A stretch of DNA of 64,000 bases from Sycobia sp. Sy_11 (lineage: Eukaryota; Arthropoda; Insecta; Hymenoptera; Epichrysomallidae), in assembly GCA_018907035.1 (NCBI GenBank), contig JACCIC010000225.1, positions 124,001-188,000 on the forward strand. Direction: 5' to 3'. This document shows, piece by piece, positions 1-13,273 of this stretch (positions within the stretch are counted from its first letter, which is position 1; every line of letters starts with the position of its first letter). The translations under genes and the position numbers were made by a program. The notes below the pieces were generated by a model. That model was not told the origin of the DNA, made no database searches, and saw only the letters and a program-made list of their open reading frames with translations.

Positions 1-90
1 AAATAACAAACTTTTATAAGCAACTACAATATTGTTATTATAATAACGATAATAACAGTCAGACTGTCTTTGTTTGTAAGTTCTTATCTT
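1..90. repeat. Truncated intron-1 fragment of a further paralogue
   Basis: These bases match the part of intron 1 near exon 1 in locus A (about 16970-17060), and more weakly the same stretch in B (27570-27600) and C (43250-43330). The shared block includes a run of TTATTATAATAACG and the phrase CAGTCAGACTGTC. In A, B and C the match continues 400-900 bases to a signal-peptide exon. Here it stops near base 90 and the sequence jumps to a block that in the B/C junction lies beyond the mariner fragment (about 28605). The simplest reading is a sixth array unit to the left of the window that has lost exon 1 by deletion. Confidence 0.6.
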
Positions 91-109
91 GCCCATCAAA
101 AAAATACAT

Positions 110-600
110 GCGCATCGACTATGTAAGACGGAAAGCTGTGAATTTTTGGTACAGAAAAATTAGAGCTGGCTCTTTCTGGAGGCTCTTGATGGATTGATAC
201 GTAATAAACCCGTGTAAGGCAAGATAATTAATTGATTGACGACTATTCATGAACGAGTAAGGGTTACTAAGAAAGGATGATTGCATTAAAAGTATAGGGA
301 ATAATACAGTGAATTTCAGCCAAGTTATTTTAGAATCACATCCTTTTACCACCAAACTTTTAATAGAATTTTTCACCGTTAATTTTTCCAAGCGTATAAG
401 TAAGCGTTCTTGGATGAAATGAATCAACAACATTTTATAATCAAACTCTAGGAATCGTTAAATCCGAGTATGACCAAATTTCCAAAGAGCCGAATAGCAT
501 ATGATCTAATACCCTTTATGCATAGGGTGTTATGTTATTTTTACCTGCTTAACTATCCCGATCATTCACCTTGAATTAGTTTGCAAATAATTTGAACGTT
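110..600. repeat. Duplicated 3' flank of the array unit
   Basis: This block matches 28605-29090 with only scattered differences, for example in the shared phrases AGCTGTGAATTTTTGG and TTTCTGGAGG. It lies downstream of locus A here and downstream of locus C there, so it is part of the duplicated unit. Open frames in it (a 104-residue frame at 119-433 on the minus strand and a shorter one at 28727-28915) resemble each other only because the DNA is duplicated. I see no protein family in them. Confidence 0.6.
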
Positions 601-635
601 GGCTCTGCTTTATGTCAATACAGAGGTTCTCTTAT

Positions 636-825
636 AGAAGGAGCTTTCCGGATGAATTATATAGTGACCCCGGTACTAAATTTATTAACGCGACGAAAGA
701 ACTGCGAGAGGCGATTGCTGCAATAGACACAAGTAAACAGCATATTCTTGCAAAGCAAAAAAGATTCGACTAGCATTTTGCTCCACCAGATGGGCCGCAC
801 ATGGCGATTTGCCACATACCTAGCT
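636..825 (+). mobile_element. BEL/Pao-type integrase fossil
   Basis: Plus-strand translation gives fragments resembling the C-terminal half of a BEL/Pao integrase core: SDPGTKFINATKELREA, then a glutamine/lysine-rich stretch, then HFAPPDGPHM (family pattern: SDNGTNF-GA-KEL and W-F-PP-APH-GG-WE). An in-frame stop replaces the expected Trp before HFAPP, and the GG-WE part is degraded. The element is a dead fragment without LTRs. A second copy lies at 19855-20130 in the flank of locus B. Confidence 0.6.
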
Positions 826-839
826 TATATGAACCGAAT

Positions 840-1263
840 TTTATTGGATATTTATAATATAACAAACAAATAATAAAAATTTAAAAAAAATTAAAAACAT
901 GAAACAATTACGTCAAAATGAACTATTTTTAAACAACGAAATGTAATAATATTTTACATACATAAATAATATTATATTGATATTATTTCTCATTCAGATA
1001 TTATACTTTTGCTGATATACAACTTCTTGAAACTTAAATTTTTTCAAAGTGTCATATGCAAATATAGAAAAATAGAAAAATAGAAAAATTGAAAAAAAAT
1101 AGAAAAATTGAATGGTTGTTCATTAAAAAGTACTTTTTTATAGAATACAGAATAAACTGTAGCAGAATTTTCTTATTAAAATCTAGTCATCGTATCTACT
1201 TTAATATTGTACTTCATCACAATATTTCAAAATTCTATATTAATCAGATTGAACTATAAGCTG

Positions 1264-1322
<59 letters not shown>

Positions 1323-1640
1323 GTATATATGTGTTGTATTTAATTAATATTTTTGAACCCTTCAGATCCATAAATATGCATCCCCTTAAGTCCTTCAGTC
1401 TCCAAATTCTTCAAATCATACACCTCACATTCAAAATGTTAAAATATAAAAGATTCCAATATATTATATTCCTGACAGCTATCGATCTATAAAGTTTTAT
1501 CTCGTAAACCAATATTAATCAGTTCTTTAATACATAAACATATTACCAATGAAAAGTAAATTCTATAGTAGTTTCAAAGGATTTCTTAGTTATGTGTCGA
1601 TAGGCTTATAGAATTGCATGTGAATAAGTTTTAGGGCTTA
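840..1640. other. AT-rich 3' flank of locus A with (AT)n tract
   Basis: There is no coding frame. The stretch contains repeated AAAAATAG/AAAAATTG units (about 1065-1115) and a pure (AT)n tract (about 1265-1320). Parts align with 20700-21130 and 29100-29420 in the flanks of loci B and C. Confidence 0.6.
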
Positions 1641-2560
1641 CATATTTCTATGTGTAACATTTCACACATGTTGTTCCGTAGTTCACACCTATTGTAAAAT
1701 ATTTCGATCGGGCTGGATCGCGGCGCTGCTATCGGTTGTAGCGTATGAACGGCGAAGTCAGGTTTGCTCGCGTCGCCGGAGAAAAGCAGTGAGAGCAAAA
1801 AAATCCATGAAACAATAAACTCTTCACATTGCGCGAGTTTCGTAGATTTTGACCATACATTAACCGACAAACTATTTGACCATTTTTATATTTTCGCGTG
1901 TGAGTTAGGAAACTCAGACTTGATGATATTGTTGATCGTTTCCTTATTTTCTTTCTAAAGAAAAGAGGCTTAATAAGGTGTGATTCCCGCCGAATGGTTT
2001 ATCGCTACGTAAATAGAATTCTCGCGCCGTTTTTATGCCGATTACGTTAATTATAAAACATTCGCGCTGGACTCGCTCCGATTGCGTACAATTTATTTTG
2101 TATTTATTTTAAGATACTACGTCAACATCTCCGCATTGTGTTAATGTCATTTGAATTTGTGCGTGCGCAATTTGCAAGTTTTAAAAAATAAGAATTGGTG
2201 AAGTTTGTATGTCCTATCGCGCTTTTCTTCATTTAAGCCCGATGAACGCTTTCATTTCTAGATTGCAATCAGTGTTAGTTTTCTTCTTCTTTGTTTAACC
2301 ATTCATTGCTTTCCCGAATCATCTTTAAACATGATTTAAATAATAAAAATCTAGGAATGACTCTGAAAGGATAAGCTAGCCTTATATAATAAATGCATAT
2401 AGTAGATATATAGTTTCTATTTAGCTATGAGAACTTGGTCTTCATGTAAATTATCTATTATTCATAGGATCTATAATCAACACATAGAGCAGAATGCCCC
2501 ACTTCACTCTCTGAGAGCTCCAAATAAAATTAGGAAACACGAGTGATTAAAAAAAATTAA
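1640..2560. repeat. Non-coding block shared with 22140-22980
   Basis: The block is more GC-rich than its surroundings and recognisably shared with the flank of locus B. Matching phrases include TTCGCGCTGGACTCGC (2064 and 22550) and TGAGAACTTGG/TGAGAACTTCG. A shorter part recurs at 29520-29840 downstream of locus C. I see no gene in it. It marks the extent of the duplicated unit on the 3' side of exon 4. Confidence 0.55.
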
Positions 2561-2598
2561 TTAAAGAACAACTTGAAAGTGTATGTCGAATGCATATA

Positions 2599-2604
2599 TT
2601 TATT
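2599..2604 (-). terminator. Polyadenylation signal of locus A
   Basis: On the minus strand AATAAA lies about 46 bases after the TGA stop of locus A. The same hexamer at the same spacing follows locus B (23397-23402) and locus C (29894-29899), which supports a real 3' end signal. Confidence 0.55.
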
Positions 2605-2649
2605 TATAATCGAGTGTAATTACTGAATTCGTGTATTTCTACAGATGCA

Positions 2650-2814
2650 TCATACGTGCGCATAAGCTTGTATTTCACTATCAATCCAGCCGACCATGTC
2701 GTAGACACTAGTATGCACGCCTAATCCTGAAAAAGCAAGTCCTTCGGAAATAATTCCAATGACTCGTAATTCACCTCTTTCATTTACTTGCATCACTGGA
2801 CCACCTTCGTCACC
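2650..2814 (-). CDS. Locus A exon 4 (GDEGGPV C-terminal exon)
   Basis: The acceptor TTTTATTCAG precedes GGTGACGAAGG, in phase 0 after exon 3 (GPAF|GDEGGP). The nucleophile position is Glu. The exon then runs VMQVNERGELRVIGIISEG and VHTSVYDMVGWI to a TGA stop. The terminal amphipathic segment (VGWIDSEIQAY) matches the C-terminal helix of S1 proteases. No cysteine is present. Confidence 0.8.
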   Translation of the reverse strand, partial: GDEGGPVMQVNERGELRVIGIISEGLAFSGLGVHTSVYDMVGWIDSEIQAYAHV

Positions 2815-3962
2815 CTGAATAAAAATACAAGATACTCGTAATGAAGACAATTTTAGAAAAATGACATATTTTGCAAATAATGTATTGGCACGGTTGAAAG
2901 CTTGTAAAAAATACCAGTTTAAAAATTATGTTAAAACTTTTATTTTCTAATTAATTTATTTTATGTGATGATCTTGCTGATCATCACATAATATATATAA
3001 TTTAATATATATATATATATATATAATTTTTAAGAATATTAAGATAATATCTATCGTTTATTAATGTATTTTATTAATATTTAAACTTAATTAATTAACA
3101 CAGATAATACTTACAAAGGCTGGACCTATAGCCGTCAGAGTGAATACACCAGTACAGAAAGTATATGTATTAATGTACTTCATTGTCAGTCTACGAAGCG
3201 AAACCATTAATTGAACGGCGGTCGAGCAATCGCTTGCTGACAGAACATTTGATTCTATGACTTGCAGAACATCTCCAATATGATGGTTCTCTATTTGATC
3301 TATTGATGTAGATCCCCAACCAAGTATAAAACCCGTATTAGTGGGATAGTCTTGGTTTGTTTCAAAATCAATCGGTCTGAGATTTGCATTGAATACAAAG
3401 GCTTCATGTACTTTAAGTAGTCCTAGATTAACAGTTCTCCCAAATCTATAAAGTTATTATATAGTTAACATATAAAATATCTTTCACATATTCAAAATAA
3501 CTATCTAGAATATTTATTAATGAAAGTAACTCAGTACTATGTAACTCTTTTTTTAAATGATTTCTTGATTATATTTCTTATCTATGTAGATTAAGTTGAG
3601 TGTAGATGTTCCTAATTTTTTTAAAATTTCCTTCATTCACAGATATCCATTTTGTATAATATTTATAGAATATTTGCATATACATATTAAATTAAAGTAT
3701 TACAACATTGATATCTAATATAATTGGTAACCTTTCAAAGAATATATATATATATATATTCTTGAATAAAAGCATTATATATATTTATACGAAGAAAGAA
3801 TTTCGAACATTAAAACTGACTATTCGAGGAAATATTTATAATTAAAATATTAATAACAAAGAAAAGTTAAGAATCAATAGACATGAAGCATATTAGCATG
3901 AAAGATTGATGTTCAGAAATACTAAATTGGACATCCGTTTGAACGGGCTAATGTTAAATACG

Positions 3963-4021
<59 letters not shown>

Positions 4022-7000
4022 TAAAGTCATGATAGTGAATTTGAGTATCACAATATTTTATATACACATAAATAAAATTTTCAAACTTAGATGAAATAAT
4101 AAGTAACAGAGATCATGAAGGAAATAATATTTATATTGATTTATTTGGATATTTTTAGGCTTCAAATAAATGATTCTATTAGGATGAATTATATAATTAC
4201 GCTTCAATATAATGAATTAAATGGTAAAAAAAGACATTATAAAAATTACATGCATTAAATATTCATGTTTCCGTCAAAGAATACAAACAAGAATGACTTG
4301 ATTTTTTATTGAGAGTATCATGGTAAATATACCAATAATAATAGATCCCCACGCGCCGTCGGCGCACAAAGCGTCTCTCTCTCTCTCTCTCTCTCTCCTT
4401 CTCTCAACCGTCTAATGCTGCCACCGTTACACGTCTAGATGGAGGATTTTAGACGGCGCTGGTCCAATGCTGGAGAATTTCCCAGAGCTGTTCAAACCTT
4501 TAGTGTTTGTTTATTCCAGGTTCTGTAATAAACGAACAGCATAAAAGGCTGCTCTTCACTGAACATACTATGTAATACCTTCCCTCCAGTTTGTTCCTCC
4601 CACGAATGTATAAAGCAGTAGAAAATCAGACGGGGACACATCATTTTCAGGGTTCGACGTACACACAGTCAAAACGTTTGTAGAACCTACTCGCACCGTC
4701 TCTGTAAGTCCAGCGTCCGTTTTGTCCCCACTAATACCCTTCACTCACTCCCATCTTCCCTCGAGTACATCAACAGCTTCAACAGCATATCAGGTGGAAT
4801 TTGGATCGCTAGCATCTGAGAAGGAAAATCGCGGTTTCATTAACGTCAGGAGTAGGTAGAATAATAGGTCGCACGTCGTCAACGACAGCACCACCAACCT
4901 CTAATATAGTTCCGTTCTCCCTCGAAAACAATTACCTGGATGCTATAGGCGAAGAAAAAAGGAGCACTTTCTGCCACGTATCAGCATTCAGAACATGTAT
5001 TAATCGCCAGCAATCCATCAAGCCCTCGAAAAACAAGGAATAATCTTGAAATGCGCCGCAAATACTAGAAACGCAGCAAAAGTTTACATAAATAGCGCGA
5101 ATGGTTTCCTGGAACTCACAAAGGGACTAGAAGAAACGGTAGTTGAGTACACGACACACCACCTACCGCGGGAAAGAGTCCTGATAGTGATAATCTGATG
5201 CATCAGCGAACATATCACTGAAGAGTAAATACTCTCCGAAATTAAGGCCAAGAAGCTGCTCATACTCTAGATCCACCGCATAAAGAAGAAGAAAATTTAG
5301 CCTCTTCTTGCAGTATATCTGCATAAATCATCATACATAACTCATTCGATATATGAGCAAAAACACTTGATAGCTTCAATAATCAATTCATAAAAATGTC
5401 GGTGCTGTGCCAAATATGGTTACACAGTCATCTACTGCCAAAGAGCGTCGGTGTAGTTCTTCTACGGGAGAAAATCTCGCCACCTAGGATTATGGCACGA
5501 AAGATAAGAAGGATGTCAGTCTGACCGCCACAATCTGCAGTGGAATTTACAGGGCAATCTATTGAAAATCAAGGATAACGACATCCATACAAAACACAAC
5601 ATACATCCGAACAAATCGCGATAGTAAAGGGTCATACTCCACCGGCATGAAAACATGCGTCCATCACGCAATATCCAGAACCCAACCTTGCCAAACATCC
5701 AAGCCATCTTCGAGGAACACGTCCATCTAAAGAGCTAGTAGCCAACTCATTTCCAAACCATCTGAGAAGCCAGCTCAATAAAAAAACACCTACCTTCTTA
5801 TTATAACGTGGAATGCAAATGTCATCTCCACATATAAAAAATTCACCGAACTCTCTCACCTTATAGACACCTATAAAATAGATTCTTCGGTTAGGTTGTA
5901 AAATATATAGACACATGCGCCGTAACTCAAATAGAGATGGTGTTGCCACAATACTCAGAAAAGACCTCCCCCTTCTCCATGGAAACATATGGTAGGGAAC
6001 GTTCTTTAAACAATTCTCCCTTAAAAATCATCACGAACTTCTCACCTTCAGAGAACAATATGCCTCCCTCCTAAGTCTTCTCCTCTTCTCTAGCAGCCAC
6101 TCAACGATTGTTCCGAATGACCTCAATAATACTCAAACATGTATTGTGAGAACGTCGCCTCAATAAAATAAGCGAATATTCTCTCCTCGATACGGTACTA
6201 ACACTAAACCTCACCATAGAAGCTCTCTCTTGCCCTAAATTTTTTCTTAATTGCCCAGACCATCACCATGATTACTCGATCTCTTTATTACAAACAAGAT
6301 CAAAATTATTTCTGACCCTCAAACACTCCATGTAGTCAGCTCTGACCATCTACCAGTCCAACTAGAAATTTCACTAGATATATCACCACCACCTACCCCA
6401 TAAGTGAATAGACTGGCTTCGTCTAAAACACATTTTAGAATCCTCACGCTTTCCAATAGCGAGCCTAAATAGCATACAATATGTCGACTGGCTAATTGAG
6501 CTACTGATCGACCATATCAAAAATAAAATAAAAAAACATACCACTCAAAACGCATCTCAAACAATCCATCCACCCAAACATCACATACATCTACCCCCAC
6601 ACATAATCAATCTGATCAAAGTAGGCGATGAAGAAATGCCAGTAACGACTTCTTAATTCATTACATGCCGCGTTATATTCCCTTCAACACAGGACCAAAT
6701 TAACAAATTTATCGACGCATGCGAGTCCCGCCCTAACAGTCTATGGAAGACCCTTCGTAACAGAGCATCCATCGCTCTCTGCACTCAAATATCAGGTTCA
6801 AATATATCTCTCACCAGAAAAATCTCGCGGGTAAGGCAGAAGTATTTTGTACAAGCTCACAGCAGCCAAATGCTCACCATTAAAATCATCGGTATAAGTG
6901 AAGTAGCCTCTTTTATTCTAACATTTAGAATATCCATTTGAAATCTGACTCTTTTTCTTCGATGTCACCAAATGAAATCATTCCCATAATTCGCAATTTA

Positions 7001-8059
7001 AAAACTAATTTTAAAAATAAAAATAACTAACTTTTCTAGCAAGCATTATCAATGCCATGCATCTTCAATATTTCCTTTGAGCTTGGAAAATAGCAACAAT
7101 TGTCTGTCTCCCTAAAGCTGGCAAATACCTTTCTTCCCTCCTAAGTATAACCTCATTAGTCTACTCAGTTCACTCAGAAAAATTACGGAAGTGTAATTCT
7201 ACAGAGGCTTCAAACCTTCATGAGCGAACTCAGCATCGTAAATACCCAACAACAACAACACACATTCTGTAAACAATACTCGATAAGTACACCAACTGTC
7301 TGCATGACGGAGTTCATAGCAGACAACCTTATTGAAAGAAAGCACGTCACTATGCTACTCCTAGATGTACAGTAAGCCTTCGACAGGTTTTGGCACGAAT
7401 GCTTATTCCATAAACACAAATTTTACAATTATGCTCCATACCTCATAAGGATAACCAAATCATTTCTGTCCAATAGATAGCTCCAAGTCCGAGTCGAAGC
7501 ATTGATATCATTTACCTGCGATCACCACCGATGTTCTGTAAGACTCGAAATTATCTCAAAATTATCTCCTCTGCTCTTCAAAATCTTTTGTTCCGAAATT
7601 ACGATTCAGAATCCCATTCTTAATGCTCTATATTCAGATGATTTTGCTATCCTTGACTCTTCTAAGCAAGTTAAATTGACCTCTTCTAGGATAAGCCATT
7701 TCCTTCCACCCCTACTATAGTGATATTGTTACGAACAGAATTGAAAATAGATTTAAAAATTAGTATTAATTCTAAAATTAAGTCTAAATCTTTTATCATT
7801 TTAAGAATTAAGGATTTATTTATCGATTATAATTCTAGTTGTTATTATATAATCATTAGATTCACGTATAACGTTTTGTATATTGTTTGAATTAAAATTT
7901 AAAATAAGATATTTTCTTTTATATGTTTATAGTTTAAGAAAGTAGAAGTATAAAGATAAAATTAATTTATGATTTGATTGTTGGAATTATTAATCTGATA
8001 CATATTAAAATAATGCGTAATAGTTTTTAAGAAATTTTTATAATATCGCGTTGCCATTA

Positions 8060-8116
<57 letters not shown>

Positions 8117-11100
8117 TTAGTATTTCTTTTGTAACCAAATATAGTTATAAATTATATTGCGAGAAATGTTTACTTTTACGATTGGAAATAATGTAAAGAA
8201 AAGATTGATATAATATTATGTTCGCGGGAGAATATACGACTAAGAAATGTTATGCGATGTCTTCGGACAAATCGGCGCTGCACGAATTATAAAAACTGTT
8301 TATAAATGATATGTGAGTATATACGAGATATTGAATAGTGCTGAGCGAAATCATGGGTTAGTGATTTGAACTAAGGTAATCAAATATTAGCCGAAGGAAA
8401 ATCTTGAGATTTTACGAAAGAGGTTTGACTGGTTATGCTTCCATAAAAGCAATTAATCCGTGCTGTGACGGAAAATTCGGAAATTTTCTTTCTAATAGCT
8501 ATCTTACAGATTCACAAATAAGTTGACTGTATTTTAGCTATAAGAAAATCTCGAGAATTTTGAAAGAAGTATGGACGGTGTCAGATTACCATCTCGGGTT
8601 CTCCGACCGTCCGGCTGCGCGAAGTGTTTAGGCTGCGATCGACGAATGGAGCTTGTTGCCCGAAATTTGACCCGCCATATGGGCGACGAAGAGTAGATAT
8701 AAGGCGCTGCCTGAGCGCGAGCATTCATTCGTATCTCGTCTGTACATTGAGTATATTGATATTTTATAATATCACTTCTCTTATTAAAACTGCTATATTT
8801 AAATACAAATTGTGTGATTTTTCATTTATTCGATTCCCAGCAACAGTTCAGTATAGATATAGTATATGGATACTTCAAAAATCGAAGCAAAATCAAAAGT
8901 AATCATCTTGTCACATCCTCAAAGAACCCTACTCAAGTTTGTGATAAACACTCATTATATATCCTGCTAAAGAAACTCAAAATATCTAGACATCATTTTC
9001 GATAAAAATTTATCATGTCTCAAATTCTTTTTCCATGATAAAAAAGTCTCATCTCGTTACGCTAAACTCAGAGCTTTCAGGGCTATTATTCACTCCATTT
9101 GCACTTATGCTATCCATTGCACTTATGCTAGGGAACCACCTTCATAAATCAAATCAGCACACTGCAGGAGAACTATAGAAAGGTTCTGAGAAAAGATCTC
9201 AACACCCCATGGTACACTAAAAATGCCTAATTTCTGAAAGAAGCAAACCTCAACTCTGTGACTGAGGTAGCACAGGAACACTCTCAACACCTACGTTTCT
9301 TCTTAAAAAACTACAGAAAACCGAACGTCTCTATTGTCAACCTTTATACTCCCAAATCCTCTGCGTGACTAGGAAGACCCTGCTTTCTAGTTCACTAAAA
9401 TAAAAATCTTCGCTATTAGTGTATTGGCCCACCACATGGGACCAGCCGTCTTCACATAACCACCTCAGCGCGCGCACCAACACGCGTACAAGTACACGTC
9501 CAAGCTTATAAGCCACAGGATTTCTTATCTCGGCAGGACAAGGATAAGTTTAGTTGTTATAAAGAAAAAATTAGTAAAGCTCAATAAGTTTCGTGTGTTC
9601 TTGGATATGATTACAACACCGGTTAAAGTACGACTTGTAGTAGAAATTCATGGAAGATGAGATTATAATAGAACTTCTAGTAGAAATGATAACAAAAAAT
9701 TAAATTAAAATTGATAATGAATATATTGCATCTTATTGTGATATGAAAATACAAGATCACTGTATTAGGTTCCACATTATCTAAAAGTCTAAGAGATGAT
9801 TTTGAGATGATTAGGATACGATCTCCTACAAAATTAATCAAAGTTCAAAGTACGTAAATACATACGAATATTTGAACTTCAGATTCTTCAGTTATATTGT
9901 ACCATTTCATTTATAAAGTAATAGTGAATTTTCATAAGTCAGAATGAAGGCGAATGCACAAATCAGATATAAGCTGGCCTGACATAAATGGAATATTCTA
10001 GTGCTGTACTTTCAATTATAGTTTTATATCTCATGATTTGATAAAAAATGAAGTAGATATTTGTATTAAATTTGAAAGTTAGTAAAAATGTCTATATGAG
10101 CAGAACAATTATAACTATAATAATTATATTTTTAAATTATATATAAGGATAGAGAAGTGACTGAGAATGAAAATACACATACAATCTATCGATAAAGAAT
10201 TAAATTGGAAACGTGTATAAACTTACTCATCATTGTGAGTTTGTGCGTATGTACGGGAAAGCACAATACGTCGTAGTTGTGTAAATTCATCCCCCTCTAT
10301 GTGATTTGATATTCCTGCAGCTGCCATAACATGATCGTACGGAATCCTCCGAGTACCAATTTTGGAAGCAAAATCTGCTGTAACCACAATCCATCTGCTG
10401 TTATAGAGGGTGCCACCAGAGAACAAGTATCCTTCATCGTTATACAAGCTGTACACGGCCACTACATTTGTAAATCTATTAATGTCAGCATCTTCACCTC
10501 CAATAATTCGTTTTACGAAGCCTGAGGTAATTGAGATAAAAAAAAATTAATTAAATACAAAATTCTTTAATAATGTAGCTTTTGATATATTTGTTATATT
10601 ATAGTGCACTTCAAACCACTTTTTTTGTATTTTAATATATTTAAAAAAAAACTAAATTCTTATATAAATTTATTCTATACTTAGAGTGTATTGCTCATTT
10701 CCGTAGGAAAAGTATATAAATAATTATAAAAAAAATTGATCATGCCACTATTTGATGTGTATGAATATTTTAAATATAGTGGTCGAACGTGCAAAAGATT
10801 TCAAATAAATATTTATAGTATTCATAAGTTCAAGAACCATATGAAAATACGTGACAATAACGACGTGCCGAACATATACCTGTATGGGTCTTAAAGGATT
10901 GGGCACTCTACTAACGTAAGTAACGTAAGAAAGTTATTTCTAAAATATATAGTAAAGTTTGTAATTAGTTGATACAAATATGTGGACGTACAGTTAAAGA
11001 GGCAATATATTTTCGATGTGTTGTGGAACATATCGCAGTCACGAAATGCAATGGCTCCGAAGTCGCGAAATGCAATGGCTCCAAAGTCGAATCACCGCAT

Positions 11101-13215
11101 ATATTTATATACGAATATTTTAAATATTAAAAGAGGTATTTAACAAACGAATGAGATGGCAGAACTCTCGCACATATAAGCATTACCAATGCTTGCGCGT
11201 ATATTGTTTATCATAAATTGAAAAAACTTATATTAAATATTAGAAGTATACGGAATAACAGTACGCTGCACGCGTGCATCGAAAAAAACTTCTTATATTT
11301 CTATAAATATTTTATTTAAATGTAATTATTAAGGGTATATATAATAAATTTAAGCTATCTCGAAAAGTAAAGGAACGGTATAATGTAAATCAATATATAT
11401 TATAATATCTAAATGCAGTAAAAGATTACTAAAAGAATATTATTGAAAAAGGCCTTGAATTAACAATGCAGGATCAAACGCCTGGAATTTGACGAATGTT
11501 GAATCTTTTATCTAACTTTAACAAACAATATAGACGAATGTATTGTCTTTTTTTATGTTATTTAACGTCGCTCTATTTATGCTTCCAAATATTGGTGCTA
11601 ATCAGCGACGGAGGCCTACGATGTGTTTGTAAACAAAGCACATGTAAATTATTATAGCTATGCTTGTGCCCATCGGTTGAGACCGGAATTTGAACTCGGA
11701 TCTCCAAGTTACTAGTCCTTCACTCTAGCGACCGAGCCATCGTAGGCCTCAATGTTTTGTCTTAGATAAGCTTTCGTATATGGACGTACAATTTTACATT
11801 ATTTTCGAATCTGATGCAAAAAAATAGGGATTGTTACTCGACTCAGTACGATAACCTTCAAATGACCTTGAAAATAAATATCAAGGTCAAACATAATTAA
11901 CTGACTAAAAAACAACTTTTGCCCGGAAATTTTTTCATATCTTTTCTTAGAAATGAAAAAATCAAGTCTATATGTAAATTAAAATATAAAATGTGGCGTA
12001 GACGTTCAGGACATGCTTTGGCAAGTCCTCCTTGAATGATTTTGTATAAAGTAGAAAAAAATTCAGATGTGAGTAGTTCATATGGTACTATCTTTAATCC
12101 GATGACTTGACTACACGTGGCAACCTTATAGGAAAGATGCTTCGTATTCGCTGAACCGTGATTATGCATTTGTATAATTTTAGCACCATTTATACATTTT
12201 GGCTTGTTATCCTTAAATTATATTCTTTATTATCATTATTCTTGAGATTGGAAACAACACTTTATTTTTGCAGTACTCAGCAAGGCAATCATATACTCTG
12301 CTCCGAAAGCAGCAAGTGACTCAAAGTTAATCATGTATTCTGAATGTGAGTCTTTTCGACTCCCTAGAAACTTACATGATTCATTTGTAAGTTACAGTAT
12401 TCCTTTTGCATGTTTTGATTACTAAATTATAGTTCTCTATAACAAAAATGCCATATAAGTATACTAAGATATATACAAATTATTTTATGTGGGTAAAGAA
12501 CAGAGTTTCTTATATATACGAGCATCTCAATATATACGAGCATTTCAGAAATTTTAACGGGCGCACAGCGTGCTGCGTTTTTACATATTTAATAACTGTT
12601 GTTGTAACATAGGCACAAAATTTTTATAAAACACATTTTTAGATAAACGAATAAAGAATAAAGTGGATAAATTTTTTAAAATCATTAAGCTAATCACCTG
12701 TAAAGCTAATTTGTCTGCTACTGTGGGAATCAGAGATACACTGTCATTTGCGCGATGCATAACATGCGCTGGAAAATATTAAATAATTTCTAATCTAATA
12801 GACACCATCTTTTTTAAAAGTAGATTTTGTAGATAAGAAAATCAGATTAAAATAGTATTTTTCAAATGTCGATTCAGTTATAATGAAAGACAGGCATGCT
12901 ATTATTTGAACAATTAAACGATGAATGTTTAAAGATTTTAGCAATGAATATTTTTTCTCAAATTCATTTTCAAATTAGTTAAAAGCAAATAATGAATTGA
13001 ACAAGTTTGATATAGAATCGATCAATCTATTCTGAGTTAATTAATGTGAAGTGTAAATATTTTAGAGTAAATCTACTAAAGTTTATAAAATTCAGGTCAT
13101 ATATTCAAAAACAAAAATACAAACAAAATCTTGAAATAGATATATAATATAAATCTATAAATATATAAATAAATATATAGATAAATATTTATTTATCTAT
13201 AAATAGATAAATAAA

Positions 13216-13273
<58 letters not shown>

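Noticed and set aside
119..433. 104-residue minus-strand frame with hydrophobic stretches
   Set aside because: The duplicate at 28727-28915 shares the DNA but is open for only 62 residues and differs in frame. No family recognised.
2650..2850. Short ORFs beginning MSSLRVSC- or MSSLRLSC- before GDxGG (2650-2850, 29945-30145)
   Set aside because: The residues before GDxGG come from reading through the intron-3 acceptor. The real coding part starts at the GGTGAC after the CAG.
3906..4094. Frame with a long Ile-Tyr run (also at 14170-14361 and 49650-49720)
   Set aside because: IYIYIY strings are simply (AT)n repeats in an open frame.
11606..11750. Possible functional tRNA gene
   Set aside because: A and B boxes are present, but there is no proper cloverleaf acceptor pairing and the unit continues into a tail with an A-run and target-site duplication, so it is a SINE.
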